From contig NZ_DIXC01000029.1 of the NCBI RefSeq assembly GCF_002435945.1, positions 1 through 62,688 of the forward strand: a stretch of DNA of 62,688 bases. The letters run 5' to 3'. Source of the stretch: Mesotoga sp. UBA6090 (GTDB lineage Bacteria > Thermotogota > Thermotogae > Petrotogales > Kosmotogaceae). The translations under genes and the position numbers were made by a program. The notes below the pieces were generated by a model. It was not told the DNA's origin. It saw only the letters and a program-made list of their open reading frames with translations, and did not search any database. This document shows, one piece after another, positions 36,846-45,700 of this stretch (its first letter is position 1; every line of letters begins with the position of its first letter).

Positions 36846-37049
36846 TTGCCCTTATACAGGTTTGTCTGCGAAAAATGTGGTCACGAAGAGAGTCTTCTTT
36901 TGGGAATGAGCGCTACGGTGCCTCCCTGTGAAAAATGCGGGGGGATTCTCTCAAAGCAGATAACTAATATTTCGAGCTACGGATCATCCTCGAGTTCCGA
37001 TAGCTGCGGCTCATGCTCCGGCGGAAGCTGTTCAACCTGCGGACACTGA
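36846..37049 (+). CDS. FmdB-type zinc ribbon protein
   Basis: Protein of 67 residues. The N-terminus PLYRFVCEKCGHEE with a second CEKCG forms a four-Cys zinc ribbon (FmdB/CxxC_CxxC_SSSS type). The tail is rich in Ser, Gly and Cys (GSCSGGSCSTCGH). TTG 36846 is chosen: GGAGGTGA lies 5-6 nt upstream and the family starts MPLY. Members are thought to be regulatory or metal-binding; function is unproven. It is the last gene of the tldD-tldE operon and is followed by a terminator. Confidence 0.85.
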   Translation: MPLYRFVCEKCGHEESLLLGMSATVPPCEKCGGILSKQITNISSYGSSSSSDSCGSCSGGSCSTCGH

Positions 37050-37060
37050 TTCTTTCGGAT

Positions 37061-37100
37061 ACTGAAGTGCCCGGATAATCTGCCCGGGCACTTCAGTTTC
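37061..37100. terminator. Strong hairpin terminator
   Basis: A perfect 14-bp stem: ACTGAAGTGCCCGG (37061-37074) pairs with CCGGGCACTTCAGT (37084-37097), then TTTC. It lies 11 bp after the zinc-ribbon stop codon and could also stop leftward transcription from glnA. Confidence 0.85.
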
Positions 37101-37210
37101 AGTAAATCCGAATGAATTCACTTGACTACAGGATAATTCGACTGAGAATGCAAGATCATCGAGAACAGTTATACCGCCTTCATCCTTCCCACCCAATTGC
37201 AAGACCCTGC

Positions 37211-38536
37211 TCAATAGAGCTCCAGATACTTACTGATCTCCCAGTCGGTGACCGAAGCGCAGAATTCGCTCCATTCGCCCTCTTTTGATCTGACAAAGGT
37301 GTTGAATATGTGATCGCCTAGCGTCGATTTCACGAATTCGCTGTTTCTGGTAAACTCAAGAGCATTGATCAGAGTCCCTGGAAGGTTTTCTATCATCAGT
37401 TCCTTTCTTCTCGAGCCTTTCATCTTGAAAATATTCTCATCGACTGGATTAGGCGGGTCGATCCTCTTCTCAACACCGTCCAGACCGGCGGCAAGAGTCA
37501 ATGCTAACGCAAGATAAGGATTGCACGTGGGATCGGGACTTCTGAATTCCAGCCTTGTTCCTTCTCCCCTTGTGCTGGGTATTCTGATCATTGCGCTCCT
37601 GTTTCCCAGCGCCCAAGAGATATTCACGGGGGCCTCATATCCAGGTGTAAGTCTCTTATAACTATTTATAGTTGGATTTGTGACGGCGGTAATCTCTTTT
37701 GCGTGTGAGATGATTCCCCCGACGAAACTCAGAGCGGTTTCACTTAACCCGTGATCTTTTGAGGAATCGCAAAAGGCATTGTTGCCGTCCGAGAAGAGGC
37801 TCATATGGATATGCATTCCCGATCCGTTGACTCCCGAAAAGGGCTTCGGCATAAATGTGGCATGAAATCCGTCGGCTATAGCTATTGTCTTTACAACCCA
37901 TTTGAATGTCTGAATATTATCTGCGGTTTTCAGTATGTCAGTGTATCTGAAGTCAATTTCGTGTTGTGAAGGGGCCACCTCATGATGTGCCGCCTCAACT
38001 TCAAACCCCATTTCCTGAAGAGAAAGCACGATCTGTTTTCTTACCTCCTCACCTCCGTCAACTGGAAGGAGGTCGAAATAACTTCCCGTATCCAGAAACG
38101 CTCCGATCGGTTTTCCACGGTCATGGTCTCTCTTGACTATAAAGAATTCTGGTTCAGGACCGGCGTAAGTCTCGAACCCCATACTCTTGGCTCGCTGGAT
38201 AACTCTCTTCAAAACATATCTTGGATCTCCCTCAAATGGTGTACCGTCAGGTTTGTAGACATCACAGATGAGTCTTATGGTTTTTCCCTGACAATTGTCC
38301 CAGGGAAGGAAGGCGAAAGTCGAAAGATCCGGCCGTAGATGCATGTCGGATTCCTCGATTCGCACAAAGCCGTCGATTGAAGATCCGTCGAACATTGCAC
38401 CCTTTTCCAGAATTGTAGGCAGCATTCTTGCAGGAACTTCCACATTCTTCAGCATACCGTTTATATCGGTTATCTGAAGCCTGACAAAACCAATTTCCCC
38501 AGATTCGCATTTCTGAATCAATTCTTTTTCAGTCAT
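37211..38536 (-). CDS. glnA: Glutamine synthetase, type I
   Basis: Enzyme of 441 residues that makes glutamine from glutamate, ammonia and ATP. The beta-grasp domain holds MFDGSSIDGF, followed by GPEPEFF, the ammonia/glutamate loop NGSGMHIHMS (about 250-260) and the ATP-side RIPSTRGEGTRLEFRSPDP. The size fits the GSI-alpha subgroup of Firmicutes and Thermotogota, which lacks the adenylylation-loop Tyr insert, so control is probably by feedback or repressor. It is transcribed leftward, divergent from the PurH-like gene. Confidence 0.96.
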   Translation of the reverse strand: MTEKELIQKCESGEIGFVRLQITDINGMLKNVEVPARMLPTILEKGAMFDGSSIDGFVRIEESDMHLRPDLSTFAFLPWDNCQGKTIRLICDVYKPDGTPFEGDPRYVLKRVIQRAKSMGFETYAGPEPEFFIVKRDHDRGKPIGAFLDTGSYFDLLPVDGGEEVRKQIVLSLQEMGFEVEAAHHEVAPSQHEIDFRYTDILKTADNIQTFKWVVKTIAIADGFHATFMPKPFSGVNGSGMHIHMSLFSDGNNAFCDSSKDHGLSETALSFVGGIISHAKEITAVTNPTINSYKRLTPGYEAPVNISWALGNRSAMIRIPSTRGEGTRLEFRSPDPTCNPYLALALTLAAGLDGVEKRIDPPNPVDENIFKMKGSRRKELMIENLPGTLINALEFTRNSEFVKSTLGDHIFNTFVRSKEGEWSEFCASVTDWEISKYLELY

Positions 38537-38671
38537 GTTACTCCCCCGCTATCCTTGCCCGACCCAAGGGCATGAGATACTAAAGTATACGCCAAACTGA
38601 TAACATTATAAATCATTGGTTGAATTTCTCAGGGATTGATTGATGATAAACTAATCACATGGAGGTGCCTG

Positions 38672-40096
38672 ATGAACATAAAGCGTGCCTTTGTCAGCGT
38701 ACATGACAAGTCAAGAGTGGAAAAGATCGCTGGATATCTAGTCTCGAACGGTGTAGAAATCGTCGCCACTGATCATACCGCGGAATACCTTATAGATCAT
38801 GGTGTCGAGGCAATAAAGGTCGCTGATTACACTGAGTTTCCTTCGATATTCGACGGAAGGCTAAAAGCTATCCACCCAAAGATTATAGGTGGAATTCTTG
38901 CGATCCAGGATCTTCCTGCCCATATTGAGGAAATGAGAGAACATTCGATTCTGCCTTTCGACATGATAGTTATGAATCTCAAGCCTTTCGAGTCCGCCGT
39001 AAAGGAATCACCGGATGAGTCTAATCTCTCAAAAGAGATCGATATCAGTGGACCGGCCCTGCTGATGGCGGGCGCCAAGAACCACAGGGACATTGTAGTC
39101 ATATCCGATCCTATGGATTATGATGAAGTGATTGACAGTTTAGAGGACTGTGGAGATGTTCCCCTTCTTAAAAGAAGAAGATACGCTCTTAAGGCGATCT
39201 ACGCTGCCTTGCTTTACAATTCTTCCATTCATAAGGCGTTATCGCAGATTTTTGCTTCCGAGAAATACGACTATACGGTCATGGAACACGTTATGCAGCT
39301 GCTTTACGGGGACAACCCCTCTCAGAAGGCTCATCTGCTAAAGCTTTCGAAGGAACCTGGTCTGCTTGATGAGGTTCAGATCGGTAATCCCGCCATTGGA
39401 CTCAAGAAGTCTCAGCTGAGAAACATTAATGTTTTCATGGAACTTTATTACTACAGCGATAATATTTCGCTTTTCCTTGACAAAGGTAAGATCATAAAAG
39501 TCTTTGCAGGCAAGGTACCGGACGATTTTTCCACGGGCGGTCCCGATACGATGTTTGCTTCGACCTTTGCCATCGATGGTGATACTTTGAAAAGACTGAG
39601 TGACGATGGCGTAGAAGCTTTTGGAGGCGTTTTCGACCGCGATGCCATACGCGCTGCAAGAGAGAGAGATATCATGATACTGACCGTACCGGCCCACGAA
39701 GCGGTGACACTATCGAAGGAAACGTATTCGGGCTTTGGCAACTATTTTGTAAGAGAACTCACATTCGAGATGAAGAAGTATGACCTTGATACAGACGGAA
39801 GGCTCGCTATTTATTGTTCACGTGTGAACAGGGCGAACAATTTCTCGATTTTCAAAGACGGTGAGAGTATTCTTCTCAAGAGCGGTTTGAGTTACGGAGA
39901 AATGATGAACTACGACTTCACAAAGCACGATCTTAGAGAGTCAGTTATGGCTTGCGATAATGATTTGACCGACGAGTTAATAAGAAAACTCGTAACCGCC
40001 GGGGTCAAGAGACTTATTTTGCCGGGTACAAAAAGGACTTATTCCCACAGAAACGTTCTTGTGCTTGGAATTGACTTCACAAGACTCAACAATTGA
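38672..40096 (+). CDS. Divergent PurH-like protein (pseudo-AICAR transformylase/IMP cyclohydrolase)
   Basis: Protein of 474 residues with the overall PurH order: MGS-like domain (1-190) with RAFVSVHDK, GRLKAIHPKIIGGIL (62-76) and EIDISGPALLMAGAKNH, then an AICAR transformylase-like region. Key residues have changed. NLYPF is NLKPF (Lys104), IDIGG is IDISG, RYGENxHQ is LYGDNPSQ, the catalytic VKHxxPCG stretch reads KVFAGKVPDD, and the C-terminal SDAFFPF is CDNDLTD. Thermotoga PurH is also short but keeps these motifs. It may be a paralogue that binds ligand without full catalysis, or a very diverged enzyme. GGAGGTG precedes ATG 38672. No other pur gene is near. Confidence 0.75.
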   Translation: MNIKRAFVSVHDKSRVEKIAGYLVSNGVEIVATDHTAEYLIDHGVEAIKVADYTEFPSIFDGRLKAIHPKIIGGILAIQDLPAHIEEMREHSILPFDMIVMNLKPFESAVKESPDESNLSKEIDISGPALLMAGAKNHRDIVVISDPMDYDEVIDSLEDCGDVPLLKRRRYALKAIYAALLYNSSIHKALSQIFASEKYDYTVMEHVMQLLYGDNPSQKAHLLKLSKEPGLLDEVQIGNPAIGLKKSQLRNINVFMELYYYSDNISLFLDKGKIIKVFAGKVPDDFSTGGPDTMFASTFAIDGDTLKRLSDDGVEAFGGVFDRDAIRAARERDIMILTVPAHEAVTLSKETYSGFGNYFVRELTFEMKKYDLDTDGRLAIYCSRVNRANNFSIFKDGESILLKSGLSYGEMMNYDFTKHDLRESVMACDNDLTDELIRKLVTAGVKRLILPGTKRTYSHRNVLVLGIDFTRLNN

Positions 40097-40103
40097 CTAG
40101 CAC

Positions 40104-40132
40104 TTGAAAGCTGCGAAGACAGACTATATAAT
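40104..40132 (+). promoter_or_regulatory. Sigma-70 promoter of the SRP RNA gene
   Basis: TTGAAA (40104-40109), a 17-bp spacer and TATAAT (40127-40132). Transcription would begin about 7 bp later, at the 5' end of the SRP RNA stem. Confidence 0.85.
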
Positions 40133-40138
40133 GTAGTT

Positions 40139-40406
40139 ACACCATGCTAGGCGGGGAGCTGGCGGTTCCCTGTACCCGAAATCCGCCACACGCGGGGCCG
40201 AATGCCTTTTGAGGCTTTGCCGGTTTGGTGTCGGTTTGTCTGAAGGTGTTGAGGATTGAGTCCTGCGCAACGGGAACTTGCGAACCTGGTCAGGTCCGGG
40301 AGGAAGCAGCCATAAGCGAGCGCTCTCGTGTGCCGCGGGGTTGCTCAGTCTGAGCCGGAAGGCAAATGCGGCCAGGTCGGGAATGTCGATGAAGGATGCA
40401 TGGTGT
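40139..40406 (+). ncRNA. ffs: Large SRP RNA (6S-like, about 268 nt)
   Basis: The conserved Ffh-binding domain is plain: GGTCAGGTCCGGGAGGAAGC followed by AGCC (around 40290-40312), with the asymmetric loop and GGAA-type tetraloop region. The 5' end (ACACCATGC) pairs with the 3' end (GCATGGTGT, 40398-40406), closing the long Alu-containing form seen in Bacillus and Thermotoga. It guides ribosomes making membrane or exported proteins to FtsY. A strong promoter sits directly upstream and a T-rich stretch follows. Confidence 0.94.
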
Positions 40407-40483
40407 TTCTTCTTCTATGTATCACGCTTATCATCTGCTAGAATTAATATGACAATAATAGACGGTTTTGGGAGGTACATGGG

Positions 40484-40951
40484 ATGTTACTAAAAGGAGA
40501 AAAGGCAATAGACTTCTCACTATTCGGTTCGGATCTTAAGGAATACAAACTCAACGAATATCTAGGAAAGAAAGTTGTACTGGTTTTCTACCCCGGTGCG
40601 TTTACGAGTGTATGTCAAAAGGAACTATGTACATTCAGAGATTCTCTTGCGAACTTTGAGAGCCTTAACGCTACAATTCTCGGGATAAGTATGGACAGCC
40701 CTTTTGCCAACAAAGCTTTCAAGGAGCAAAATTCCCTTTCTTTTCAGCTTCTCTCAGATATTGGAGGAGAAGTATCCGGAAAGTACGGCGGCGTGCATCA
40801 GGACTTTGCCGGCGTCAGGGGTCTCACTGTTTCAAAGAGAGCCGTATTCATTGTGAATAAAGACGGGAAAATTTCCTACACATGGGTTTCAGACGATCCC
40901 AGAGTTGAGCCAGATTACACAGAAATTTCGAATCATCTTAAGAAGATTTAG
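40484..40951 (+). CDS. Bcp/PrxQ-type peroxiredoxin
   Basis: Thioredoxin-fold peroxidase of 155 residues. The peroxidatic Cys44 lies in PGAFTSVC and a second Cys49 follows five residues later (CQKELC), as in atypical 2-Cys Bcp/PrxQ enzymes. It reduces hydroperoxides in the cytoplasm with thioredoxin as a likely donor, useful in an anaerobe exposed to oxygen. A GGAGGT-like site precedes ATG 40484. The flavin reductase gene follows 44 bp downstream on the same strand. Confidence 0.9.
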   Translation: MLLKGEKAIDFSLFGSDLKEYKLNEYLGKKVVLVFYPGAFTSVCQKELCTFRDSLANFESLNATILGISMDSPFANKAFKEQNSLSFQLLSDIGGEVSGKYGGVHQDFAGVRGLTVSKRAVFIVNKDGKISYTWVSDDPRVEPDYTEISNHLKKI

Positions 40952-40995
40952 CGATGGGGGGATAACCCTAATCGTCTTTGTTACAGGAGGTTATC

Positions 40996-41499
40996 ATGAC
41001 AGAATTCAGCTTTCCGGAGCACTCGAAGGAGCTTCTTGAAACCCTCAGGGACGGAAGAGTTCTGATCGGAGTAACAGATGGCGTTGAAACAAATTTGATA
41101 ACCGTGGGTTGGGGTTTCCTTGGTTATACATGGAATCGACCGGTCTTCATTGCCATGATAAGGCCGAGCAGATTCACGCACGATTTTTTCAGAAGCAGCG
41201 ATGGATTCTCGGTTAATTTCATGTCAACAAACTGGCAGGAGGCGCTGGACTTCTGCGGGACAAGGAGCGGAAAGTATTTCGACAAATTCAAGGAAACCGG
41301 TTTGACTCCACAAGAGGGAGTGTCGCCATCGATAGTGGTGGTGGGTGAGGCAGATAAGGTATTGGAATGCCGCGTTGTTTCTAAGGAAGCATTAACACCT
41401 CTTGCTCTGAACGGAAGCATAGCAAGCACTTTCTACGGTGATAATTCATATCATTCGCTCATATTTGGAGAAATCACCGATTCATACACTCTTCCTTGA
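40996..41499 (+). CDS. Flavin reductase-like (FMN-binding split barrel) protein
   Basis: Protein of 167 residues of the flavin reductase/DIM6 group. The N-terminal strand pattern (RVLIGVTDG, NLITVGWGFLGYTW) and PVFIAMIRPSRFTHDFF match the flavin-binding core of this family, and the closing SLIFGEI fits the split barrel. It probably binds FMN and uses NAD(P)H. ACAGGAGG precedes ATG 40996. It follows the peroxiredoxin, which suggests a shared redox-stress role. Confidence 0.85.
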   Translation: MTEFSFPEHSKELLETLRDGRVLIGVTDGVETNLITVGWGFLGYTWNRPVFIAMIRPSRFTHDFFRSSDGFSVNFMSTNWQEALDFCGTRSGKYFDKFKETGLTPQEGVSPSIVVVGEADKVLECRVVSKEALTPLALNGSIASTFYGDNSYHSLIFGEITDSYTLP

Positions 41500-41967
41500 A
41501 TAGACTCCCACGATAACGGTAAGTATGAGAGAGGCTATTAGAATCGACCAAAGTATGTAAGACGACCAGTTTGGTGTCTGAAGACTTAATCTCGAAGAAG
41601 AGTCTTGCAGCAGAATATCTCTTGCGAAAATCAAAGAAACAATCGATTGAAATGAACATAGGAATCCAAGGACAAAATTCCAATTCTTTGCTCCCGCGGC
41701 TATTGCGGCTATCTGTGCGGAAATGAATATCAGAAAGGAGACTGGCGCCAGCAATACTCCCAGGAGAAAGATTAATCTTATGGAATCAGGGTTTTGCACT
41801 ATGCTTGTCGACATCTGGTTTGCCGTAATGATAAGAACAACCGACGACAAACCAACGACTATTCCTGCACCGGTCAGATGTTTATAAGCCTTTTCTTTTC
41901 TACGGACGTGAGCAACGCTTACTGCGCCACGATCTCTCTTCTTCAATTCAATCACCCAGACAGCCAA
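41482..41967 (-). CDS. Small four-helix membrane protein, unknown
   Basis: Up to 161 residues with four predicted membrane helices and basic stretches at the N-terminus (KKRDRGAVSVAHVRRKEK). I do not recognise a family. The start is uncertain: TTG 41967 opens the frame, but an internal TTG about 20 codons in also has a weak GGTGA site. Its end overlaps the flavin reductase gene by 18 bp on the opposite strand. Confidence 0.6.
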   Translation of the reverse strand: MAVWVIELKKRDRGAVSVAHVRRKEKAYKHLTGAGIVVGLSSVVLIITANQMSTSIVQNPDSIRLIFLLGVLLAPVSFLIFISAQIAAIAAGAKNWNFVLGFLCSFQSIVSLIFARDILLQDSSSRLSLQTPNWSSYILWSILIASLILTVIVGVYSRKSV

Positions 41968-42946
41968 AAATCAGATCAAAAAGCCTGAAAAACAATGAAT
42001 GCATCTATCCAAATGCTGTGAATACCTGAGATGCTGACAAAACATTATCATTATACTGCAAATAATATTGATTATCAAAAGTTAATTTAGAACCAGTAAT
42101 TGCACCGTTTGAACTAATTCATTCGTTTAACTTTTATGTTCATTTTCCTGTTTTCTTCATAGAGAAGACCTCAGAATTGCAGCACATACAACAAGCGACT
42201 TTCCCTCCCAGCGTTTTGATAGGAAAACTCTTCTTCATTGGCGGAAAAACCCCGAGTAGTTCTGTTTCAAAACCCAAATGAAAAGGTAGAAGCTCTCCTA
42301 AACACAAGAAACTGAAAAGAGCTTTGGATGAGGTTCCCGTGCTGATATAATCAAAGTATAGAATTCAACAAAGACCTTATTTTCTCCAGTTCTTCTTTCC
42401 GATCCCTCGATTGAAAATCTTCAAGGTCATATTTGTCTGGCAGATCGCCAAAAAAACCAGTTATCATGACGGTTGTGGGGCTTTCTGGACGCTTGAGGAG
42501 GGATAAGCATGACTAAGTACGTATTGATTATCACACTGCTGGTAATACTCCTGACCTTATCTTCTTGTGAAAAAAGAATCAGCATATCATGATTCTTACG
42601 GCAAATCCAGCAAAGGTCTGAACAAGGGACCTCTTTGCGGCGGGTGCGAGACAGCCTTTGGGATTGATGGCTTAGTTGTGCGTGTTGGCAAACTATCACC
42701 AGTTCTTTCTTGCCTAGTGCAGAAAGCGACGCAAAACAGAGGTCAAGTGACACTTCAGCAAAGCTTTCCCAAAGTTCATACCTGTGCTGCAGTTTATCAT
42801 CGAAGCCCTTATTACGGCGTAAATGGGGATTTTGAATGTCATGTGCCAGGCGTCACTAAAGAGTTTTCGTGACCTTCTCGGTGATTGTTTTTGGCTAAAT
42901 TGCTTATTTTGCAGCTCACTTGGCCTTTTTGGTGTAGACTAATTTC
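41968..42946. other. Long AT-rich gene-poor region
   Basis: About 980 bp. The first 200 bp are strongly AT-rich. The only gene-like element is a broken lipoprotein start at 42509 (see separate entry). A TATAAT at about 42345 has no clear partner. No RNA gene or terminator is recognised. Confidence 0.4.
42509..42872 (+). pseudogene. Frameshifted small lipoprotein
   Basis: GAGGAGGGA precedes ATG 42509, which encodes a lipoprotein signal (LIITLLVILLTLSSC) but stops at TGA 42590 after 27 codons. Removing one base in the AAAAAA run near 42570 would join it to a frame open to 42872, with Cys-rich sequence (GPLCGGCE). The downstream part shows weak coding character, so either a short decayed lipoprotein gene or chance is possible. 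Confidence 0.4.
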
Positions 42947-43888
42947 ATGGATGTTTTGAAAAAGAAGTGGATGGCGGCTTTGGTTGCGATATTCTGTTCG
43001 GTTCTTTGGGGCAGCGCTTTTCCGGTGCTTAAACTAAGTTACGAGGAAATGTCTATCGCTCCGGATGACGTTTCCGCCAAGCTTGTCTTCGCGGGAATTC
43101 GATTTTTGGGCGCCGGTGTCATGGTACTCATGCTTTCAATACCCCTTGGTAGAAAGGGTAGAACAAGATTCGCGAAGAAGGACTACCTCCATTTTCTGGC
43201 GCTCGGGCTACTGCAGACTTTTCTGCTCTATTTCTTCTTCTATAACGGGTTGAGCTACACGACGGGTATGAAGTCTTCAATAATAATGGCCGGAGAAAAC
43301 TTTCTAGTTATTCTTCTTGCTCATTACATATACGAGAATGACCGCTTGAGCTGGAAAAAGACACTCGGGATGATACTGGGATTCGCTGGTGTCTTCCTCG
43401 CGAATTTTGAAACCGGCTTCACTCTGAGCTTCGTGTTTCTGGGCGACGGATTCATGTTGATCGCAGCGACTATTGGTGCATTCGGCACTATGTATGCCAA
43501 AAGGATTTCGGCAATTAGGTCGCCTTTCCTCGTATCAGGATGGCAGCTTTCGATCGGCGGCTTTCTTCTCCTGCTTGCCGGTCTTCCAGGGCTGAAAGAG
43601 GATTCGCTTGTTTTCACGCTCAAGGGTAATCTCCTTCTAGTATATTCTATGCTTCTTTCGGCAATAGCCTTTTCCTTATGGTATGCGATTCTCAGCTTTC
43701 ACAAAGCCGGTGAAATCACTATGTTCCGTTTCGTGATCCCGGTGGCCGGTGTCTTTCTCTCGGCAGCCTTCATTCCGGGAGAGGCCCTCAACTCATACAT
43801 GGCATTCGCCCTCGTATTGGTTTCGGCCGGTATTGTGGTTGTCAACTGGAAGAACAGAGGAGTCTCAGAAGATAATTCCACTCAATAA
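42947..43888 (+). CDS. EamA/DMT-superfamily transporter
   Basis: Membrane protein of 313 residues with ten helices in two EamA halves. It opens with FCSVLWGSAFPVLKLSY and the second half ends FRFVIPVAGVFLSA. It is longer and diverged from the 33111-34013 member of the same superfamily. Substrate unknown, probably a metabolite exporter. ATG 42947 lacks a strong ribosome binding site; there is no better start in frame. Confidence 0.9.
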   Translation: MDVLKKKWMAALVAIFCSVLWGSAFPVLKLSYEEMSIAPDDVSAKLVFAGIRFLGAGVMVLMLSIPLGRKGRTRFAKKDYLHFLALGLLQTFLLYFFFYNGLSYTTGMKSSIIMAGENFLVILLAHYIYENDRLSWKKTLGMILGFAGVFLANFETGFTLSFVFLGDGFMLIAATIGAFGTMYAKRISAIRSPFLVSGWQLSIGGFLLLLAGLPGLKEDSLVFTLKGNLLLVYSMLLSAIAFSLWYAILSFHKAGEITMFRFVIPVAGVFLSAAFIPGEALNSYMAFALVLVSAGIVVVNWKNRGVSEDNSTQ

Positions 43889-44171
43889 ATCTGAATATTG
43901 CTTTGGAAATTCACATCAGGATACTGTGGGCTATTGTTAGGTGTAACCTCGCCCCATCGCCTAATAGAATTGCGAGTAAATCTTTTCTTCAAGCAAAATC
44001 ACTTTGGCAGAAGGACGCAGCAAAGAATAGAAAACTGGGGTGAGCCGTTTCTTTTTGGGTCTGAGATGGAAACGAGGTCAAAAGTAATCGACGACTTCTC
44101 TGGATCGAAAACTACCTCCACATTTGCATACCTTCAGAAAGAGACTCGAAGAGAAAACGGAGTCGATTCTC

Positions 44172-45354
44172 TCAATTGCTTTTCGCGAGTCTTCCTGCCG
44201 CGATTCTGATGCCGATGGCGCCAAGTGAGGCCGTTGTAAGGATCGAGAGTACTGAAACCGAAAGTATTACATCTCCGTAAGCAACTCCCATTGCTAAGGG
44301 TATTCCTCCAACTGCAGCTTGAACTGTGGCTTTTGGCAGATAAGAAATCATGCAAAAGAGTCTTTCGCGGAGATCTAGTTTCGAACCGAGAGTGGCGGCC
44401 AGAACGCCTGCGCTTCTAAATATGAGTCCAAGTAGAATTACAAGCAGACCATAAGCCATGAGTCGCCTATCGCACTTACGTAAACACTTGCGCCCACTAG
44501 AACAAATAGGAAGACCTCGGCGACAACTCAGATTCTCTCCATCTTTCCTGCAATCCTGTCGGCGGCTACCGGAAGCCTCTCTCGCAGGACAAAACCTATC
44601 GGCACCACACCCATGAGAGTTGCTACGGGCAGTACTTCCTCGAGTTTATGGAAAACGAATGCAATCGATAGGATCAAAAGAACCTTCTTCGTGTCCCCGA
44701 TATGGAATCTTTTGGACAGTAGGCTGAAGAGAAAACCGATTGTCGCTCCAAGAGATATTCCGAGAATAATCTCTATTGGCAACATAAGAAGGGACATTCC
44801 GATACTGACATCCTGTCCTCCTTCAATTCCCAAAAACGCTGTAAAGAGTGTAATGGTCACAACGTCGTCTATTGAAGCTACCGCTAGAATAGTAGAAGGT
44901 ATTTCGTTTCTCTTTCCAAAGTCCCTTTCTTTCAGTCTCAGCATCTCGGGAACCACTACCGCAGGTGACACCGCCGCAATTATGAAGCCGAGCATTCCTT
45001 CTTGAATGAGGCTGAGATTCAGGAAGAAGTGAGCCATTACCATAATTGAGAAACCTTCGAAGAGGCTTGGAAGAAAACTAAGACGAAAAGCCAGGGAACC
45101 TATCTTCTTGATAATTCTCCGGTTCAATCTAAGACCGGCACGCATCAGACTATTAGTGCGAGCAGCCGGACTTCATCGGAAATTGAGAGCAATGATGTGT
45201 CGATGAGATTCATTGCACCGGGTCCCGAAGCTATTCCAAGCGAGACCAGGCCTATAAGACCGGGAAGACGAATTCTTTCAAAGAGGGAAAGTACTCCGAT
45301 CGAGAGAATCACAATAAGGGAGATGCTAAGAATCATATGTTCCTCCAGAGTCAA
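44172..45354 (-). pseudogene. Disrupted cation:proton antiporter (CPA family)
   Basis: Three minus-strand pieces encode consecutive parts of one Na+/H+ (or K+/H+) antiporter: 45354-45145 (N-terminal helices, RIRLPGLIGLVSLGIASGP), 45145-44528 (core with SPAVVVPEML and the ion-binding AVASIDDVVTI) and 44459-44172 (last helices). Lesions seen: a one-base loss near 45145 (GTCTGATG, expected GTCCTGATG, for Val-Leu-Met), TGA where Trp fits at 44528-44530, and a further frame change near 44460. At least three independent breaks make function unlikely unless the sequence has errors. The order and spacing are otherwise normal. Confidence 0.85.
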
Positions 45355-45499
45355 GCAGAACCAGGCTGCGAATTTGGTAGAAACTATCAGCTGGACGCAG
45401 TTCTAAAGGAGTCTGCTCCGAGGCAAGCTTTTCATTGCCAAATGAATTATAATAGCTGATACGTTATACTGTTAATGAGCAGTGAACGGAGGTGATCTC

Positions 45500-45700
45500 T
45501 TGAGCACTTTTCTAGCAATTATTGGTGCGCTTTTTCTTTTATATCTTGCAATAAGATTCTTTCCTGCAATAATAATGATTGTTGCCGGAATCGGGGTCAT
45601 TCTGATAGTTATCTTCGCCTTTGCCGGTCTTGTCGTTGCCTTTCTGCCGATCTTGCTAGTAGTCGGCCTGATTCTGTTCATTTTCAAACTTGCATCATGA
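45500..45700 (+). CDS. Small two-helix membrane protein
   Basis: Protein of 66 residues, almost entirely hydrophobic, with two or three membrane helices rich in Ile/Val/Phe. No family is recognised. TTG 45500 is chosen: CGGAGGTGATCTC lies just upstream. Its last codons overlap the nitrilase-family gene start by four bases (ATGA), so they are translationally coupled and it may anchor or regulate that enzyme. Confidence 0.7.
   Translation: MSTFLAIIGALFLLYLAIRFFPAIIMIVAGIGVILIVIFAFAGLVVAFLPILLVVGLILFIFKLAS

Noticed and set aside
42427..42753. 108-codon minus-strand frame with several Cys
   Set aside because: No ribosome binding site and no recognisable motif; it overlaps the lipoprotein remnant on the other strand.
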